The notes under the pieces: model-generated
Database searches by the model: none
The model's input: the letters and a program-made list of their open reading frames with translations, nothing else
Told to the model about the DNA's origin: nothing
From: Lolium rigidum
Taxonomy: Eukaryota > Streptophyta > Magnoliopsida > Poales > Poaceae
Assembly (NCBI RefSeq): GCF_022539505.1
Contig: NC_061510.1
Coordinates: forward strand, 277,780,330 to 277,844,329
Direction of reading: 5' to 3'
Length of the DNA stretch: 64,000 nucleotides
Made by a program: the position numbers and the translations under genes
Shown here: one piece after another, positions 34,727-46,000 of the stretch
Layout of the letters: every line of letters starts with the position of its first letter
How positions within the stretch are numbered: position 1 is the stretch's first letter

Positions 34727-36119
34727 TGATGACCCACAAGTATAGGGGATCGCAACGGTCTTCGAGGGAAGTATTACCCAATTTATTGATTCGACACAAG
34801 GGGAGACAAAGAATACTTGAAAGCCTTAACGAGCGGAGTTGTCAATTCAGCTGCACCTGGAAACAGACTTGCTCTCAAGAGTTTATCGGTAGTAACAGTT
34901 TTATAGCGATAGCGATAGTGAAATAACGAGCGGCGAGTAACAAAGACAGCGAGTAGTGATTATAGTAAACAGCGAGGATTAAAATACGTAGGCACGGGGA
35001 CGGATGACGGGCGTTGCATGGATGAGAGAAACTCATGTAACAATCATAGCAGGGCATTTGGAGATAATAATAAAACGGTATCCAAGTACTAATCAATCAA
35101 TAGGCATGTGTTCCAATTATAGTCGTGCGTGCTCGCAATGAGAAACTTGCACAACATCTTTTGTCCTACCAGCCGGTGGCAGCCGGGCCTCAAGGGAAAC
35201 TACTGGATATTAAGGTACTCCTTTTAATAGAGTACCGGAGCAAAGCATTAACACTCCGTGAACACATGTGATCCTCACATCACTACCATCCCCTCCGGTT
35301 GTCCCAATTTCTGTCACTTCGGGGCCATTGGTTCCGGACAGCGACATGTGTATACAACTTGTAGGTAAGATCATAAACAACGAATATCTTCATGAATCAA
35401 TAACATGTTCAGATCTGAGATCATGGCACTCGGGCCCTAGTGACAAGCATTAAGCATAACAAGTTGCAACAATATCATAAAAGTACCATCTACGGACACT
35501 AGGCACTATGCCCTAACAATCTTATGCTATTACATGACCAATCTCATCCAATCCCTACCATCCCCTTCGGCCTACAGCGGGGGAATTACTCACACATGGA
35601 TGGGGGAAACATTGCTGGTTGATGGAGAGGCGTTGGCGGTGATGGCGGTGATGATCTCCTCCAATTCCCCGTCCCGGCGGAGTGCCGAACGGAGACTTCG
35701 GCTCCCGCGACGGAGTTTCGCGATGTGGCGGCGTTCGGAGGGTTTACGGCGACTTCGACTTCTCTCCGTGCGTTTTTAGGTCGAGGCGAATAAGTAGTCC
35801 GAAGGGGGCGTCGGAGGCCGACCGAGGGGGCCACACTACATGGCCGCGCGGGCCCCCTAGGCCGCGCCGCCATGTAGTGTGGGGCCCTCGGGCCTCCACT
35901 TCAATTGCCCTTCCGGCTCCGTCATTATTCGGGAAAATAGGCCCTTTCGTCAAAATCCCGAGGTTTTTCCCGAAAGTTGGATTTCGCACAAAAACGAGAC
36001 ACCAGAACAGTTCTGCTGAAAACAGCGTTAGTCCGTGTTAGTTGCATCCAAAATACACAAATTAGAGGCAAAACAATAGCAAAAGTGTTCGGGAAAGTAG
36101 ATACGTTTTGGACGTATCA
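34727..36119 (-). repeat. 5' LTR of the minus-strand gypsy element
   Basis: 1393 bp, with the same ends as 26332-27726 and scattered substitutions and small indels. It contains the GC-rich inverted repeat at about 35825-35887. It is followed by the ATATG duplication. Confidence 0.92.
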
Positions 36120-36244
36120 ATATGTAGGTCCCACACCCATGTGTTTCATACATTCTAGTATCGTCTATAAACTTGATCTTTCTTCGGGGTTGACGCTCTT
36201 CGCAGACGGGTCAACCGGAGCCAATAGGCACAACATCTGCTATC

Positions 36245-37010
36245 CATGTACATATGTCCCAAAATAAAGCAAAACAAAGGAAAAGTCCATTGGTAACCCT
36301 AACCGTAACCCGGATTCTAACCCTAACCTAACCCTAACCCTAGGGGTAGATCTGCGGGGTCCCCACCCTAGGGTTTCCCAAGATACAAATCATCGGAGCG
36401 TCAGAATTGTTGGAAAACTTGCATCTGCCCCTAACATATATGTACAAGTGTGATGTAAGGTTTGGCTAACCTTGCATGTACCCGGCGTTGACGATTTCCG
36501 CATACATGGGCTAGCACTTGGTAAAATCCAGGATCTGTATGTGGAAACTCCCGCCACGGCTCAAACGGAGCCTATTTTATGGTAAAGTATGTCCAACCTA
36601 TGGTTTCCATGTACATATGTCCTAAACAAACCAAAGCAAGTAAAAAAGTTCATTGGTAAACCCTCGCATAGAGAAAGCTATAGGGGTAGATCTGTGGGGT
36701 CCCCGCCCTAGGGTTTTCCAAGATACAGACCATCGGAGCGTCGGAATCGCTGGAAAACTTGCATATGCCCCTAACATATGTGTACAAGTGTGATGTAAGG
36801 TTTGGCTAACCTTGCATGTACCCGACGTTGACGATTTCCGCATACATGGGTTAGCACTTGGTAAAATCCAGGATCTGTATGTGGAAACTCCCGCCACGGC
36901 TCAAACGGAGCCTATTTTATGGTAAAGTATGTCCAACCTATGGTTTCCATGTACATATGTCCTAAACAAACCAAAACAAGTAAAAAAGTCCATTGGTAAA
37001 CCCTCGCTAG
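36245..37010 (+). repeat. Tandem repeat, 340-bp unit, two full copies plus part
   Basis: TAGGGGTAGATCTG occurs at 36341 and 36681, and long stretches such as GTGTGATGTAAGGTTTGGC and CTCCCGCCACGGCTCAAACG repeat at the same spacing. A partial earlier copy (CATGTACATATGTCC with CATTGGTAA) precedes 36300. The array lies in the non-coding part of the CACTA element, left of its DUF4216 exon. Confidence 0.85.
36296..36345 (+). repeat. Interstitial telomere-like CCCTAA motif
   Basis: Irregular CCCTAA-type hexamers (GTAACCCTAACCGTAACCC, then CTAACCCTAACCTAACCC). The plant telomere unit is the heptamer CCCTAAA, so this is only telomere-like and short. It marks the start of the 340-bp repeat unit. Confidence 0.5.
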
Positions 37011-37187
37011 TAACCTCGTCTCGGTCTAATGCTTATTTTCTCCTTTCAGCTCGGAATTAATAAAAACTTTGTGTCATGGTTCATGGAAAAAATAATTTCT
37101 AACCTGTCCTCTTACCTTGCAACATGTGACTTGTCCCTCTTATTACACGTAACTAATGCACACAACAAATTTGAAATGTTCTTGTAG

Positions 37188-37949
37188 GACCGTGAGAGAA
37201 ACGTTGATATGATAGATGAGTTGAAATGTGTTTCCCAAAGTTGTAGCCGTGAGGTGACCAAGTATGAGAAGTATGATGTGAATGGGTTTCGCTTCCATAC
37301 AGAGACGCACCAGAAGGGCCGGGCGAATCTCAAAACGATAAATACTGGGGTCTACACCAAAGGAGCCAATAACTTTGATTACTACAGAAGGTTACAGAGT
37401 GTATACGAGTTGATATTCAATCGTACGAACGTGCAACTCAATATCGTCGTGTTCAAGTGTCATTGGTTCGACCCAATAGGTGGACAGAGAAGTGATAAGT
37501 CCATTGGGTTAGTTGAAGTTAAGCCTTCAACCACCTATAGCGGAGTTGATGTCTTTGTTGTGGCTCACCAAGCCAAGCAAGTTTATTATTTGCCCTACCC
37601 ATGCCAGAAAGCGGAACTCAAGGGTTGGGAAGTCGTCTTCCAGGTATCGCCACATGGTAACCTACCGATTCCCTCTGAGGATGATTACAACAGCATTGAC
37701 CCCGTGACATACGAGGGGATTTTCTATCAAGACGAACAGGACTTCGGGGAATATATTTTAGAACCGTTTGTTGAAGAGGAACTCGGGAACGATGCAGAAA
37801 CTCGTGGTGAGTCAGTGGTGGATCTAAAGGACATATCTATGCTCGAGAAGTTACTTGAGGCGAATGACAGTTATGATGAGCCTCCACCCATTGACCCTTC
37901 AACTTTGTACTCAAAAGATAGTGATAGTGATAGTGAGAAAGAGAAATAG
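37188..37949 (+). pseudogene. CACTA TNP2 C-terminal exon (DUF4216)
   Basis: After an acceptor TTCTTGTAG, the open exon reads GFRFHTETHQKGRANLKT, LNIVVFKCHWFDPIGG and VFVVAHQAKQVYYLPYP, the pattern of the DUF4216 domain at the C-terminus of En/Spm (TNP2) transposases. The end is acidic (DSDSDSEKEK, then stop). The catalytic Transposase_21 portion normally encoded upstream is absent, and its place is taken by the 340-bp repeats and the inserted gypsy element. The exon itself is open but cannot give a working transposase. Confidence 0.8.
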
Positions 37950-38009
37950 AAAGAGAAAGAGACGGAGTATGAGAGTGAGAGTGAGAGTGATGATGGCTGG
38001 TGAGGGTCT

Positions 38010-38210
38010 TTTATTCTTAGTATTTATTTGTCAACATGCTTCTTAATTGCATTGTGCCTTTTATTCTTAGTATCTTCATTTTATTATGTCAACATGCTTC
38101 TTAATTGCATTGTGCCTTTTATTCTTACTATCTTCATTTTATTATGTCAACATGCTTCTTAATTGCATTGTGCCTTTTATTTTTAGTATCTTCATTTTAT
38201 TATGTCTTTG
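38010..38210 (+). repeat. 58-bp tandem repeat, just over three copies
   Basis: TCAACATGCTTCTTAATTGC starts at 38031, 38089 and 38147, followed each time by ATTGTGCCTTTTATT and TTAGTATCTTCATTTTATTATG or a close variant. It lies in the spacer between the two CACTA genes. Confidence 0.85.
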
Positions 38211-38253
38211 TGCTTAACTGTTTTATTTTTCTCAATGCAGGTGACTGAACAAT

Positions 38254-40850
38254 ATGAGCAGCGGCAAGGAAGACTCGGCGAGCTTGCTTAGGACGATGGC
38301 GCAGGTGAAGAGGAATATTCCTAGACCCACTAGACGGAGTGATCGAGCCATGGTGCCCAATCCGCGTTACGCCGATGGTACCGATGGACGAGGACGAGGA
38401 GGACGAGGTGGAGGACAAGGACGAGGAGGACGAGGTGGAGGACGACGTGACGGCGGGGTACACATGGACTTTGACGAGCCACCCTCCGCTTCTGGCGACG
38501 TGGCTCCTGAGTTGTTCCTAGAGGGTCCGTCTAGTGGGGAGGTGGAGATGGAGATGGAGTCTACACACGAGTCGGACTCTAGGGCTGAGTTGGAGGTGAT
38601 GGAGGGTGGGGGTGCGCCGAAGCCCTTGAAGATTCGTGGAGAAGCTAGAGTCCCCGAGGCGAGGAAGGAGCCTAAGACCCATGATGAGAAGGCCCTTATC
38701 ATTCCTTCGAGCGATGAGTAAGTGTACTACTTTAGAAATTTCGAACATGTATTTTCATCTTGGTCATAATAAACAATTTGGCAGGTGTACTAATGTATGA
38801 TTTATTTGCAGCAACTGGACATGGGAGGTCAAGCCCCCCCCCCCCCCCGCCAGCCTAACAACTTGCTTGGGGCTCTGATTAAGAAGTTCTGGCCGGGCAG
38901 ATACACTCCCCTTAGCATGGTCCCCGGTGGCGAGACGAAGCTAGCCACTACTTGGGCGGACTATGAGGATGCCCCTGCCGTAGGCTTCGCGACAACTGCT
39001 GAGGCTGTGACCAGCAAGTTTTGGGTAAGAGATATATTTCTCGAGCACCGTTCATAGTTGATGACCCTAATGTGCTAACTCATGACTTTCACAACTAATT
39101 TATGCATGATTGAAGTGCTTCTATCGTGTGGACCCGGAGCTTCATAGGCAGGCGCTTCTCACTTTGTGTGGCGCTTGTGAGAGGTTGACACCGCAGCAGT
39201 GGTACAACCAAAAGGTCACCTGCGCTAGTGCCTTCTGGGCTAACAAGGGTAAGAGGGTCAAGAAGGAGTACTTTGTCGGTAACGAGCCTACGGAGGAATG
39301 GGCAATGACCATTGATGAGTAGATGTCGGTGAGTAAGATTCTACATTGCTTCTAAGTTTTCATTGGATTATCTTGAGTCGAGTATTGCGTTTTCAGGTCT
39401 GTCCCGAGTGGGCCGAGCAGCATAAGGAGGCATGGGATGAGCTGATTAGGGCGAGGTGGCTCAGGGAGGACGAGGAGTTTGCAGCCGTGTCGAGGCGTAA
39501 CATGGAGAACCGAGGCACCGGTGGCACATACTGCGCGGAAAACCGCGACTACACCCGCTACAAGGGGAAGATGGTATGCATATACATGGAACGACCTTCT
39601 TTCATTTCCCGTCATGTTACATTTGTGATACGCATAACCTTTCTTTTCGCGATGCAGTTGGCCGAGGCACCAGGGGTGGTGCTTCATGATCCCCAGATAT
39701 ATGACATGATGCGGACGAAGCAGAAGCCCAATCCCGCATTGCCTCAGCCCCAGTACTACGGCAATGCCAAGGCCGCCAATGATGACTACTGCGACATGGT
39801 GTTGTCTCGTCACCCAGAGGTGGATGACCCCTTGCGCATCCCAACCGACGAGGAGTCGTTGGTCCTGTCGGGGCGCGAGCGTAGGCATGGCCGTTACCCC
39901 TTTCTGAATAAGGCTGTCAAGCCTACCCCAGCCACGAGCTACACGCTTCTCAAGCATACCCTCAACGCCGATAGCCCCAGCCTCGTCCCCGGCCTGCTCG
40001 TCCACCCGCCTACGATGTAAGTTTTCCTCATTTTCATCCTCTTTCCGGTTTTCCTTCCTACATGGCTAAGTGTTGATGAGATTCATTGTTTCTGAAATTG
40101 TAGCCTGAGTTCGAGGCGGCCCTCGAAGCCTGTAATGAAGCGTATCAGCAGGCCGCTGTGCAGTGGAATAAGCAAAATACGGCCTACATGGCATATATAG
40201 GAGTAAGTTTGAATCTTTTTTTCTCGCAAGTAGATGACAAGTCTCAGTTTAAGCCTGACTTGTAACCTATCTTGCAGGCACTGATGATTTCTTTGTCTAG
40301 TGGTACAATGCCACCGGCTCAAGTTCCCATGGCGGGGGAATTGCCTATCATGCCATCGAGGGCAACTTTCGCTACGACTTAGTACAGATCCACACCGGTA
40401 AGTTCTTTGCCAAACCGGTAGTTACCACTTTCCTTTGCCTCGCAAGTTGCTAACATGTAGGGAACATGTAGGGAACGGGATGCTCCGGGAACCAGGCATC
40501 GCAGGGTGGGCGCGAGGTCACACCGGTTCATGGAGGTGTCTCTCCGTCTCCTGGGCGTACTCCCGGTGCCTCTCCGTCGACTTCTCCTGGGCGTACTCCC
40601 GGTGCCTCTCCGTCGACTTCTCCTAGGCGTACTCCCGGTGCCTCTCCAGCTGGTTCTTCTGCAGCTTCTACTGGAGCGCAACCTCGGCCCCGGGCTTCTC
40701 GTTTCGCAACGATGAGGACGGATGCACCCCACCCGGGTCCTTCATGCGCTAGTCGGCTCACACTATGTATGCCCTTGCTTGCTACTAGTATTCCTATCAT
40801 GCGCTACATACTACTATGTATTTGGATGACATGGCACTCTCCTCTTATAT
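38254..40850 (+). pseudogene. CACTA accessory gene, Transposase_24-like, multi-exon, decayed
   Basis: ATG at 38254 (MSSGKEDSASLL). The first exon, Gly/Arg-rich then acidic, ends near 38719 at GTAAGT. Further exons are about 38812-39024, 39116-39328, 39397-39573, 39658-40016, 40103-40203 and from 40280. Conserved pieces are RQPNNLLGALIKKFWPGRY, CFYRVDPELHRQALLTLC, YNQKVTCASAFWANKGKR, VCPEWAEQHKEAWDELI and YTRYKGKM, typical of the plant Transposase_24 family. Damage includes a 15-C run at 38834 that puts the next codons out of frame, a TAG at 39320-39322 just before a splice donor, and a TAG near 40380. The C-terminal part carries a 12-aa Pro/Ser repeat (40549-40650). A function in CACTA transposition is inferred from the family. 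Confidence 0.75.
40549..40650 (+). repeat. 36-bp coding minisatellite, three units
   Basis: CTGGGCGTACTCCCGGTGCC followed by TCTCCGTCGACTTCTC repeats with only one or two changes. It keeps the reading frame and encodes SPGRTPGASPST-type 12-mers near the C-terminus of the CACTA accessory gene. Confidence 0.8.
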
Positions 40851-41035
40851 GCTACTATGTGGATTTTATGCTATTTTGGTGAATTATGGCGAATTTTGAT
40901 GAATTTGGATGTATGAAGTACTGTGATAAGTGAACTGCTAAACTATGAAAAGTGAACTGCTGGGGAAAAAAATTGACCAAGCCTACGCCGAGGGCAAAGC
41001 CGTCGGCATTGAGGCCTGCTGCGACCATATGGTCA

Positions 41036-42317
41036 GGTCTATGCCAAGGTACCACTGCACTTGTTCCATGTTGCAACAATTTTGAATCGGTCTCAGGTCA
41101 TCCTTATTTCGACTCTATACCAATTTTCCCACGCTTCGCCTTGTATCTCATGTGTTTTATGCTAACCAGCTTCTAGCCAGACTCAGATGCGCAGTGGTAC
41201 CGCCGGCGCCGCTTCTAGCCAGATGGTGGCATGCGCTGTAGCTAGGGTAGGTCCATAAGTTTTACGAAGCAAAATAAAATATTATCTGACATTATAGTAT
41301 GGGCTGTTTATTCACCCATCTACTTAGACAACAAATAGCCCATACACTGAGTGAGTGAACCCTAAAATATTTTTCATGCATTCCTTCATGTAAATATAAT
41401 TTGATTCATTTGTCGTGGAGCATTTTCTTTCTTTATGGAATCACGACTTGAGCAATCTCCTCACATTTAACCTGTAAAGAGGAAAGAAAGACATCAATGG
41501 TGACACTTCATAGTAATTAGTAGCATCTGGTGCATCTCCACAACTATGTGCCTTAAGATCGTCAAGGAGAAGGAGCAGTTGATGCCCCTTAGATAAGCCA
41601 GAATGGAATTCTGACAGCCGTAACCCCAAATGAAAATTGCACCGGATACAAACAACAATAAGCAACGCAGGTGATCTGGGCGACCCTCTACTCCGCCTCT
41701 CAATGTGAATATTTCTGCTATCATATTTGTCAATGCTATTGATCTGCAAATCTTTCAGCTCACAACGGGTCTGTAAATTCATCTAATAAAAACTCTCTGT
41801 AAATTAAACATGACTTGCCTGCAATGTCTGCATTGCGTCCTACTCAGTCACCACCCCTATATTATACAAAAAAAAAGTGGGATCACGGCGGATAAAACAA
41901 AATCATGTGCTCGTCCTCACAAGCCGTGTCGGTGACATGGCTACCTCATGCCCTTTGGGATCCTCGACCCGCTTCATCAACGGTGACATCTGCGCCTGGC
42001 CGCTTCGACGCGTGCAAGCAATCAGGCGCGTATGGTTCGCTGATTTCGGTCTTCATCAGGTGGCCTCGCAGTGGTTTGACGATTTCGATCGTGATCGTGA
42101 TCTGATCGTGCTCGTGAGATATTGTTTGGCAAGGCTAAGAGAGACGAAGGAGGAGCTTTTATGAAGAAACAAGCGTACAAACCAGACTACATATAGACTG
42201 GAAAATCGTATCGCGGGAATTTTTTCAAGACCCATGTTGGAAAGACGAAGAGAACGGCGTATGAAGGACAAACACTCGGGACGGATGAAACTATACGGAT
42301 GAAATGGACCAAACCAT
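41036..42317. other. Intergenic sequence, no gene supported
   Basis: Follows the broken end of the CACTA element. Only unconvincing short ORFs are present, and no repeat boundary was identified. Confidence 0.45.
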
Positions 42318-42331
42318 GAAAACGCTTCGTA

Positions 42332-42453
42332 TGCCTCGGGGCTGGCGTGTGGTGTCGTGTTGTACGGTTTTTCGGCCAGTTTTCCCATAAACGGGCCAAC
42401 TCTTTTCTCCTATATCAATGAAAGGCAAAGCTTTTGCCTCGTTTCAAAAAAAA
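42332..42453 (+). mobile_element. Severely 5'-truncated LINE insertion
   Basis: The tail reads TATATCAATGAAAGGCAAAGC followed by TTTTGCCTCGTTTC and poly(A), a form seen at grass LINE 3' ends. A duplication GAAAACGCTTC flanks it (42318-42328 and 42454-42464), extendable to 14 bp with one mismatch. Only about 122 bp were inserted. Confidence 0.65.
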
Positions 42454-42467
42454 GAAAACGCTTCATA

Positions 42468-43073
42468 CTTTATTATTAGGTATAGATACAGGTTACTCCG
42501 ACTATAGTATTGTTTTAGACTAGCTAGAACTCACATCCTTCTTAGTTTTTTTTTTCAAAGGCACATAGTTTCAGAGGACAAGTGCGCTTCTCTCGCTCGA
42601 AACCACGATCAAGGGCTCCTTTGTTTTAAAGAAATTTCTTTGGGCCTTTTTAGACCAGGATCCTCCATTACTTTTACTGAGTAAATCATTTGATTTACAT
42701 GTTTAGGATCTTAGCAAATTTTCGAGAAATCAGTTTCCTTTGCACAGTATTTTGCAGAAAAAATATAAATATCTCGTTATGATTGTTTCGTTTTCCTTAG
42801 TTTCCAACACCCTTTGATGCAACTTCTAGGTTTGAAGAGGGCATGATACTATAGTCTTGCGTTTATTATTTTCTTGTGTTCTGAAAAACCATAATCAAAA
42901 GACTGTAAAGAAAAGGGGAGTCACATGCATTCCGGCCCGATCAGATTTTTCCACACAAAACTCAAAAGACATTGGGTAGTCCTCTGGAAAGAAAAACGAG
43001 AAAAATGGGTAGTCGTTTTACATTACACATGAAGTTTGCATGTCTAGTCTCGTAGCATATACTCTAAATAAAT
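42468..43073. other. Downstream flank of the NPF gene
   Basis: AT-rich, presumably containing the 3' UTR of the NPF gene near 43073. No other feature is supported. Confidence 0.45.
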
Positions 43074-46000
43074 CTAGGTCATCAGATCGCCCGAAGCAGC
43101 TTCCGATGGATATTTCGTATCTTGTGTGTCCACAACCCTTTGGTTATTCCTGTAGACATACCTCCTTGCGAAGAACATGTAGATGAAGAGCGAGACGAGC
43201 TCAATAACAGCAAGCAGCCAGTAGAACCTGTCAAGCTTGCCCATGTTCAGGTTGGTCCCATCCAGCCACCCTCCAGTGCCGTCTGCACGCCTGGTGACCC
43301 GGTTCGCCACCTGGATGAGCAGGCTCCCAAGCCAAGCCGATACCCCGAGGATGCAGTAGAAGATGGAGCTCCCAACAGACTTCATCCCGTTGGACGCCTC
43401 GCTGTAGAAGAACTCGAGGAGTCCCACGAAGGAGGTGACGTCCACCACCCCGAGGAGGAAGAACTGCACCGTTAGCCAGAAGACGGATATCGGAATCCCG
43501 GTGGTCGCGTCCATGAGACCATTGTCTTCAGCCACCTTCTTCCTCTTCATCTCCACTATGGCGGCGACGCCAGTGGCCAGGGTGGCGGAGAGGAACCCGA
43601 TCCCGATGCGCTGGAGGTGCGTGACGCCGCCGACGTACCCCGTGATCCTGCGCAGGGCGGGGACGATGAAGCGATCGTAGAGGACCAGGATGACCATCTG
43701 GAAGACGGTGGGGATGACGAAGAGCGTCGCTGGGGAGATGTGGACGCTGCCGAGCTTGGTGTCCATGGTGTTCCCCTGCTGCACCGTGAAGTTGAGGATC
43801 AGCGGCACCGGGATGTACCCGAGGATGGAGCTGAGGAAGATGGGCACCATCCGGAGGACGATCTTGGTCTCCTCCACCTGGGTTACGGTGCAGAGCGACC
43901 ACGGCCCTGTCTCTCCGGTGTCCACAGTAGATTTCTCGAGGCACCTGAAGAAATGTCAGAAAAGGTTTTTAGGTGTACTGGAATTTCAAAGAACTGCAGA
44001 ATGTTCCGATTTATACTTACCGAAAGCCCTCCGTCCTTTGCAACTCTTCAGGGACACCGTGATCATGTTGGCTCATTTGTTTCATCTCGGTGGTGTTGTC
44101 TGGTAACTGAACTTTTCTTTTCTTGAATGACACCACAAGAACCTGATGCCAGGAATCCAGTTCAAATTATCATCCCTGCCGTTTCGCAAACTTGTACTAG
44201 TTGGGACTAACATATATATACCTGCAGGATCCTCGTAATGGCGCTTCCACCGGGCATCTGATTCCTGTAGAACGGGAACCCAGCGATCCATATCAGCATG
44301 CCCAGCAGCACGCACAGAGCGCACACGGTGAAGCCGATATCCCATCCTCTTCTGTTCTCCACCCACACGATGAGCACCAGCCCGACGAAACCTCCCGAGG
44401 AAACGGCGAAGGTGTACCAGTTGAAGAAGCTCGCCTCCTGCCGCTTCTCGACGGGGTTGGCGGTGTCGAACTGATCGCCTCCCAGCGCCGGCAGGCATGC
44501 GCGCGCCGCGCCGTCGCCGATGGGGATCAGGTAGAGGCCCAGGAGGAGCAGGCTCAGGTTTGAGCCACGGACCGGCTCGCACGTCTGCTGGCCTGTTGGG
44601 CTGCACGGCGGCGGATGCAGGGATGGGACGTGCGCTTGGACTGCTAGTAGGATGTAGCCCTGCAAATGCAATCCATGAAATGGATCAGAACTGTAGGATG
44701 TAGCACTGGAATTGCAATGGCATGTAATGGACCCATAAGTTCTGAATGTGAGAGGGACTTGATCAACGATTTGTTATTGCACCGATTGCTACTTTGTTAG
44801 TTGTGAAACAAAAAATGCAATGATCTGGTGGCAAGTTTGTGGGTGGCATGTTCAGAAACCAGAGGAACAAAGAGTTAAATTTGAAGATTTATTTGTGTGC
44901 CAAGATCATAACATCCCATCACAGTAATTACTGTTCAGTGAAATTCACTAGTTTCATTCATCTTTCAATGTGCCGATGTTGTCATCCATCATCTACCGAA
45001 ACTGGTGTCTACTCAATTGAACCATCCACTATCGGGCAACTCTGCAATCAACTAGGAAATCAACATTAGATTACCGTTATTGATATGGAAGTGGGCTTCG
45101 AAGCAAATGCTCGACGCGGATTACAAATTAAAAAAATGGTTGAACATCTCCAATGAAGAGAGCGGGTTCCGTATGAGACCGAGTGCCCACTCTTCCTTCT
45201 CATACTAATTGTTGAACATCTTCTTGCTGCTTCGCCGCCTCGCCGGTTAGTATCAACCATATCTTGTGGCGCCGGGGAGGAATGGGCAGGCGTGGCACAG
45301 GCGGGAGATGAGAAGGATTCATCATCGGCGACAGTTGGGTGGAGAGGCAGAGGGAAAGGACGATGATGAGGCCAACTCAGGCGCAGATAGATCCTTTGTC
45401 CCGTCGAGCAAGTGGTGCGTCCATCTTGATTAAGCACACATTTTTCCTATTTTTCTTTCAAGTTTTTCATGTTCTTTATCACTTTCCTTTTATCTCTTTT
45501 TATTTATTTCTTTTATGATATTTATTTTTGTTTCATTTTATTTTTATTTTCTTAAGTTTAAGAGGAAGGGTCATTTTTTACATATACATGATGAATAATC
45601 TACACCATTTTAGTGCGAAATAGATGCAACAATCCATCATGCTACATTTGAGAGATATGCTTGAACAACTTTGAGTTAGTTGAACATGTTAACAGTAAAA
45701 TATAGACTTCAGTAGTGGAAAAAATTCATTTTGTTTTGTTTATATATGAGAAATTTTGTTATGATATACTCACACCGTATCTATTTACATGGTTGTCATT
45801 TATTCCAAGGCTAGACACTTTGACCATAAGTTCATAACAGGCCAACAAAATTTTCCAATGAATTCATATTTAATACAATTTGAGATATCCATTATATCAT
45901 AGAATTAATATTCAGTAATTTTTTCAATGATATGATTCTTATGACCCCTAACTCATATATTATCTGTTAAACCGATGGTCAAAGTTTAATGCTGAAATAC

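Larger units (their letters stand above)
26332..36119 (-). mobile_element. Complete gypsy-type LTR retrotransposon, non-autonomous, with extra Athila-like ORF
   Basis: Bounded by LTRs 26332-27726 and 34727-36119 and flanked by a perfect ATATG duplication (26327-26331 and 36120-36124). The strand is set by the tRNA-Asp-type primer site next to the right LTR (minus CGGCGCCGTTGCCGGGG, 34699-34715) and the polypurine tract next to the left LTR (minus AAGCTTGGGGGAGT). Coding order on the minus strand is gag (from 34639), retropepsin (to 31978), then a separate Athila-like ORF (31192-30076). No reverse transcriptase, RNase H or integrase is present in the 7-kb interior, so mobility would need a helper element. 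The frames contain several disruptions. Confidence 0.92.
25914..41035 (+). mobile_element. CACTA transposon (TACGCCGACGGC family), split by an LTR element, 3' end missing
   Basis: The 5' terminus CACTACAGGAATGGCAGAG starts at 25914. Subterminal repeats (CCGTCGGCGTA and TACGCCGACGGC) continue to about 26222. A complete LTR element interrupts at 26332-36119 with ATATG duplicated. The CACTA resumes at 36125 with 340-bp repeats, a DUF4216 exon (37188-37949) and a Transposase_24-type gene (38254 to about 40850). Subterminal-type sequence (TACGCCGAGGGCAAAGCCGTCGGC) reappears at about 40983, but no CACTA terminus follows, so the 3' end is truncated near 41035. The main TNP2 transposase domain is absent. 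Confidence 0.75.

Noticed and set aside
26332..36119. Reading the gypsy element as a plus-strand insertion starting TGATGACCC
   Set aside because: The primer site lies next to the right LTR and the polypurine tract next to the left LTR, and all coding frames are on the minus strand.
36296..36345. True telomere or chromosome end
   Set aside because: Only a few irregular CCCTAA units are present, not the plant heptamer, and they are embedded in a CACTA element.
38010..38210. CRISPR-like array (also considered at 40549-40650)
   Set aside because: Contiguous tandem copies without unique spacers, in a plant nuclear transposon.
40280..41035. A CACTA 3' terminus after the last subterminal repeats
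   Set aside because: No TAGTG with the family TIR follows within the next few kilobases, so the element was called truncated.
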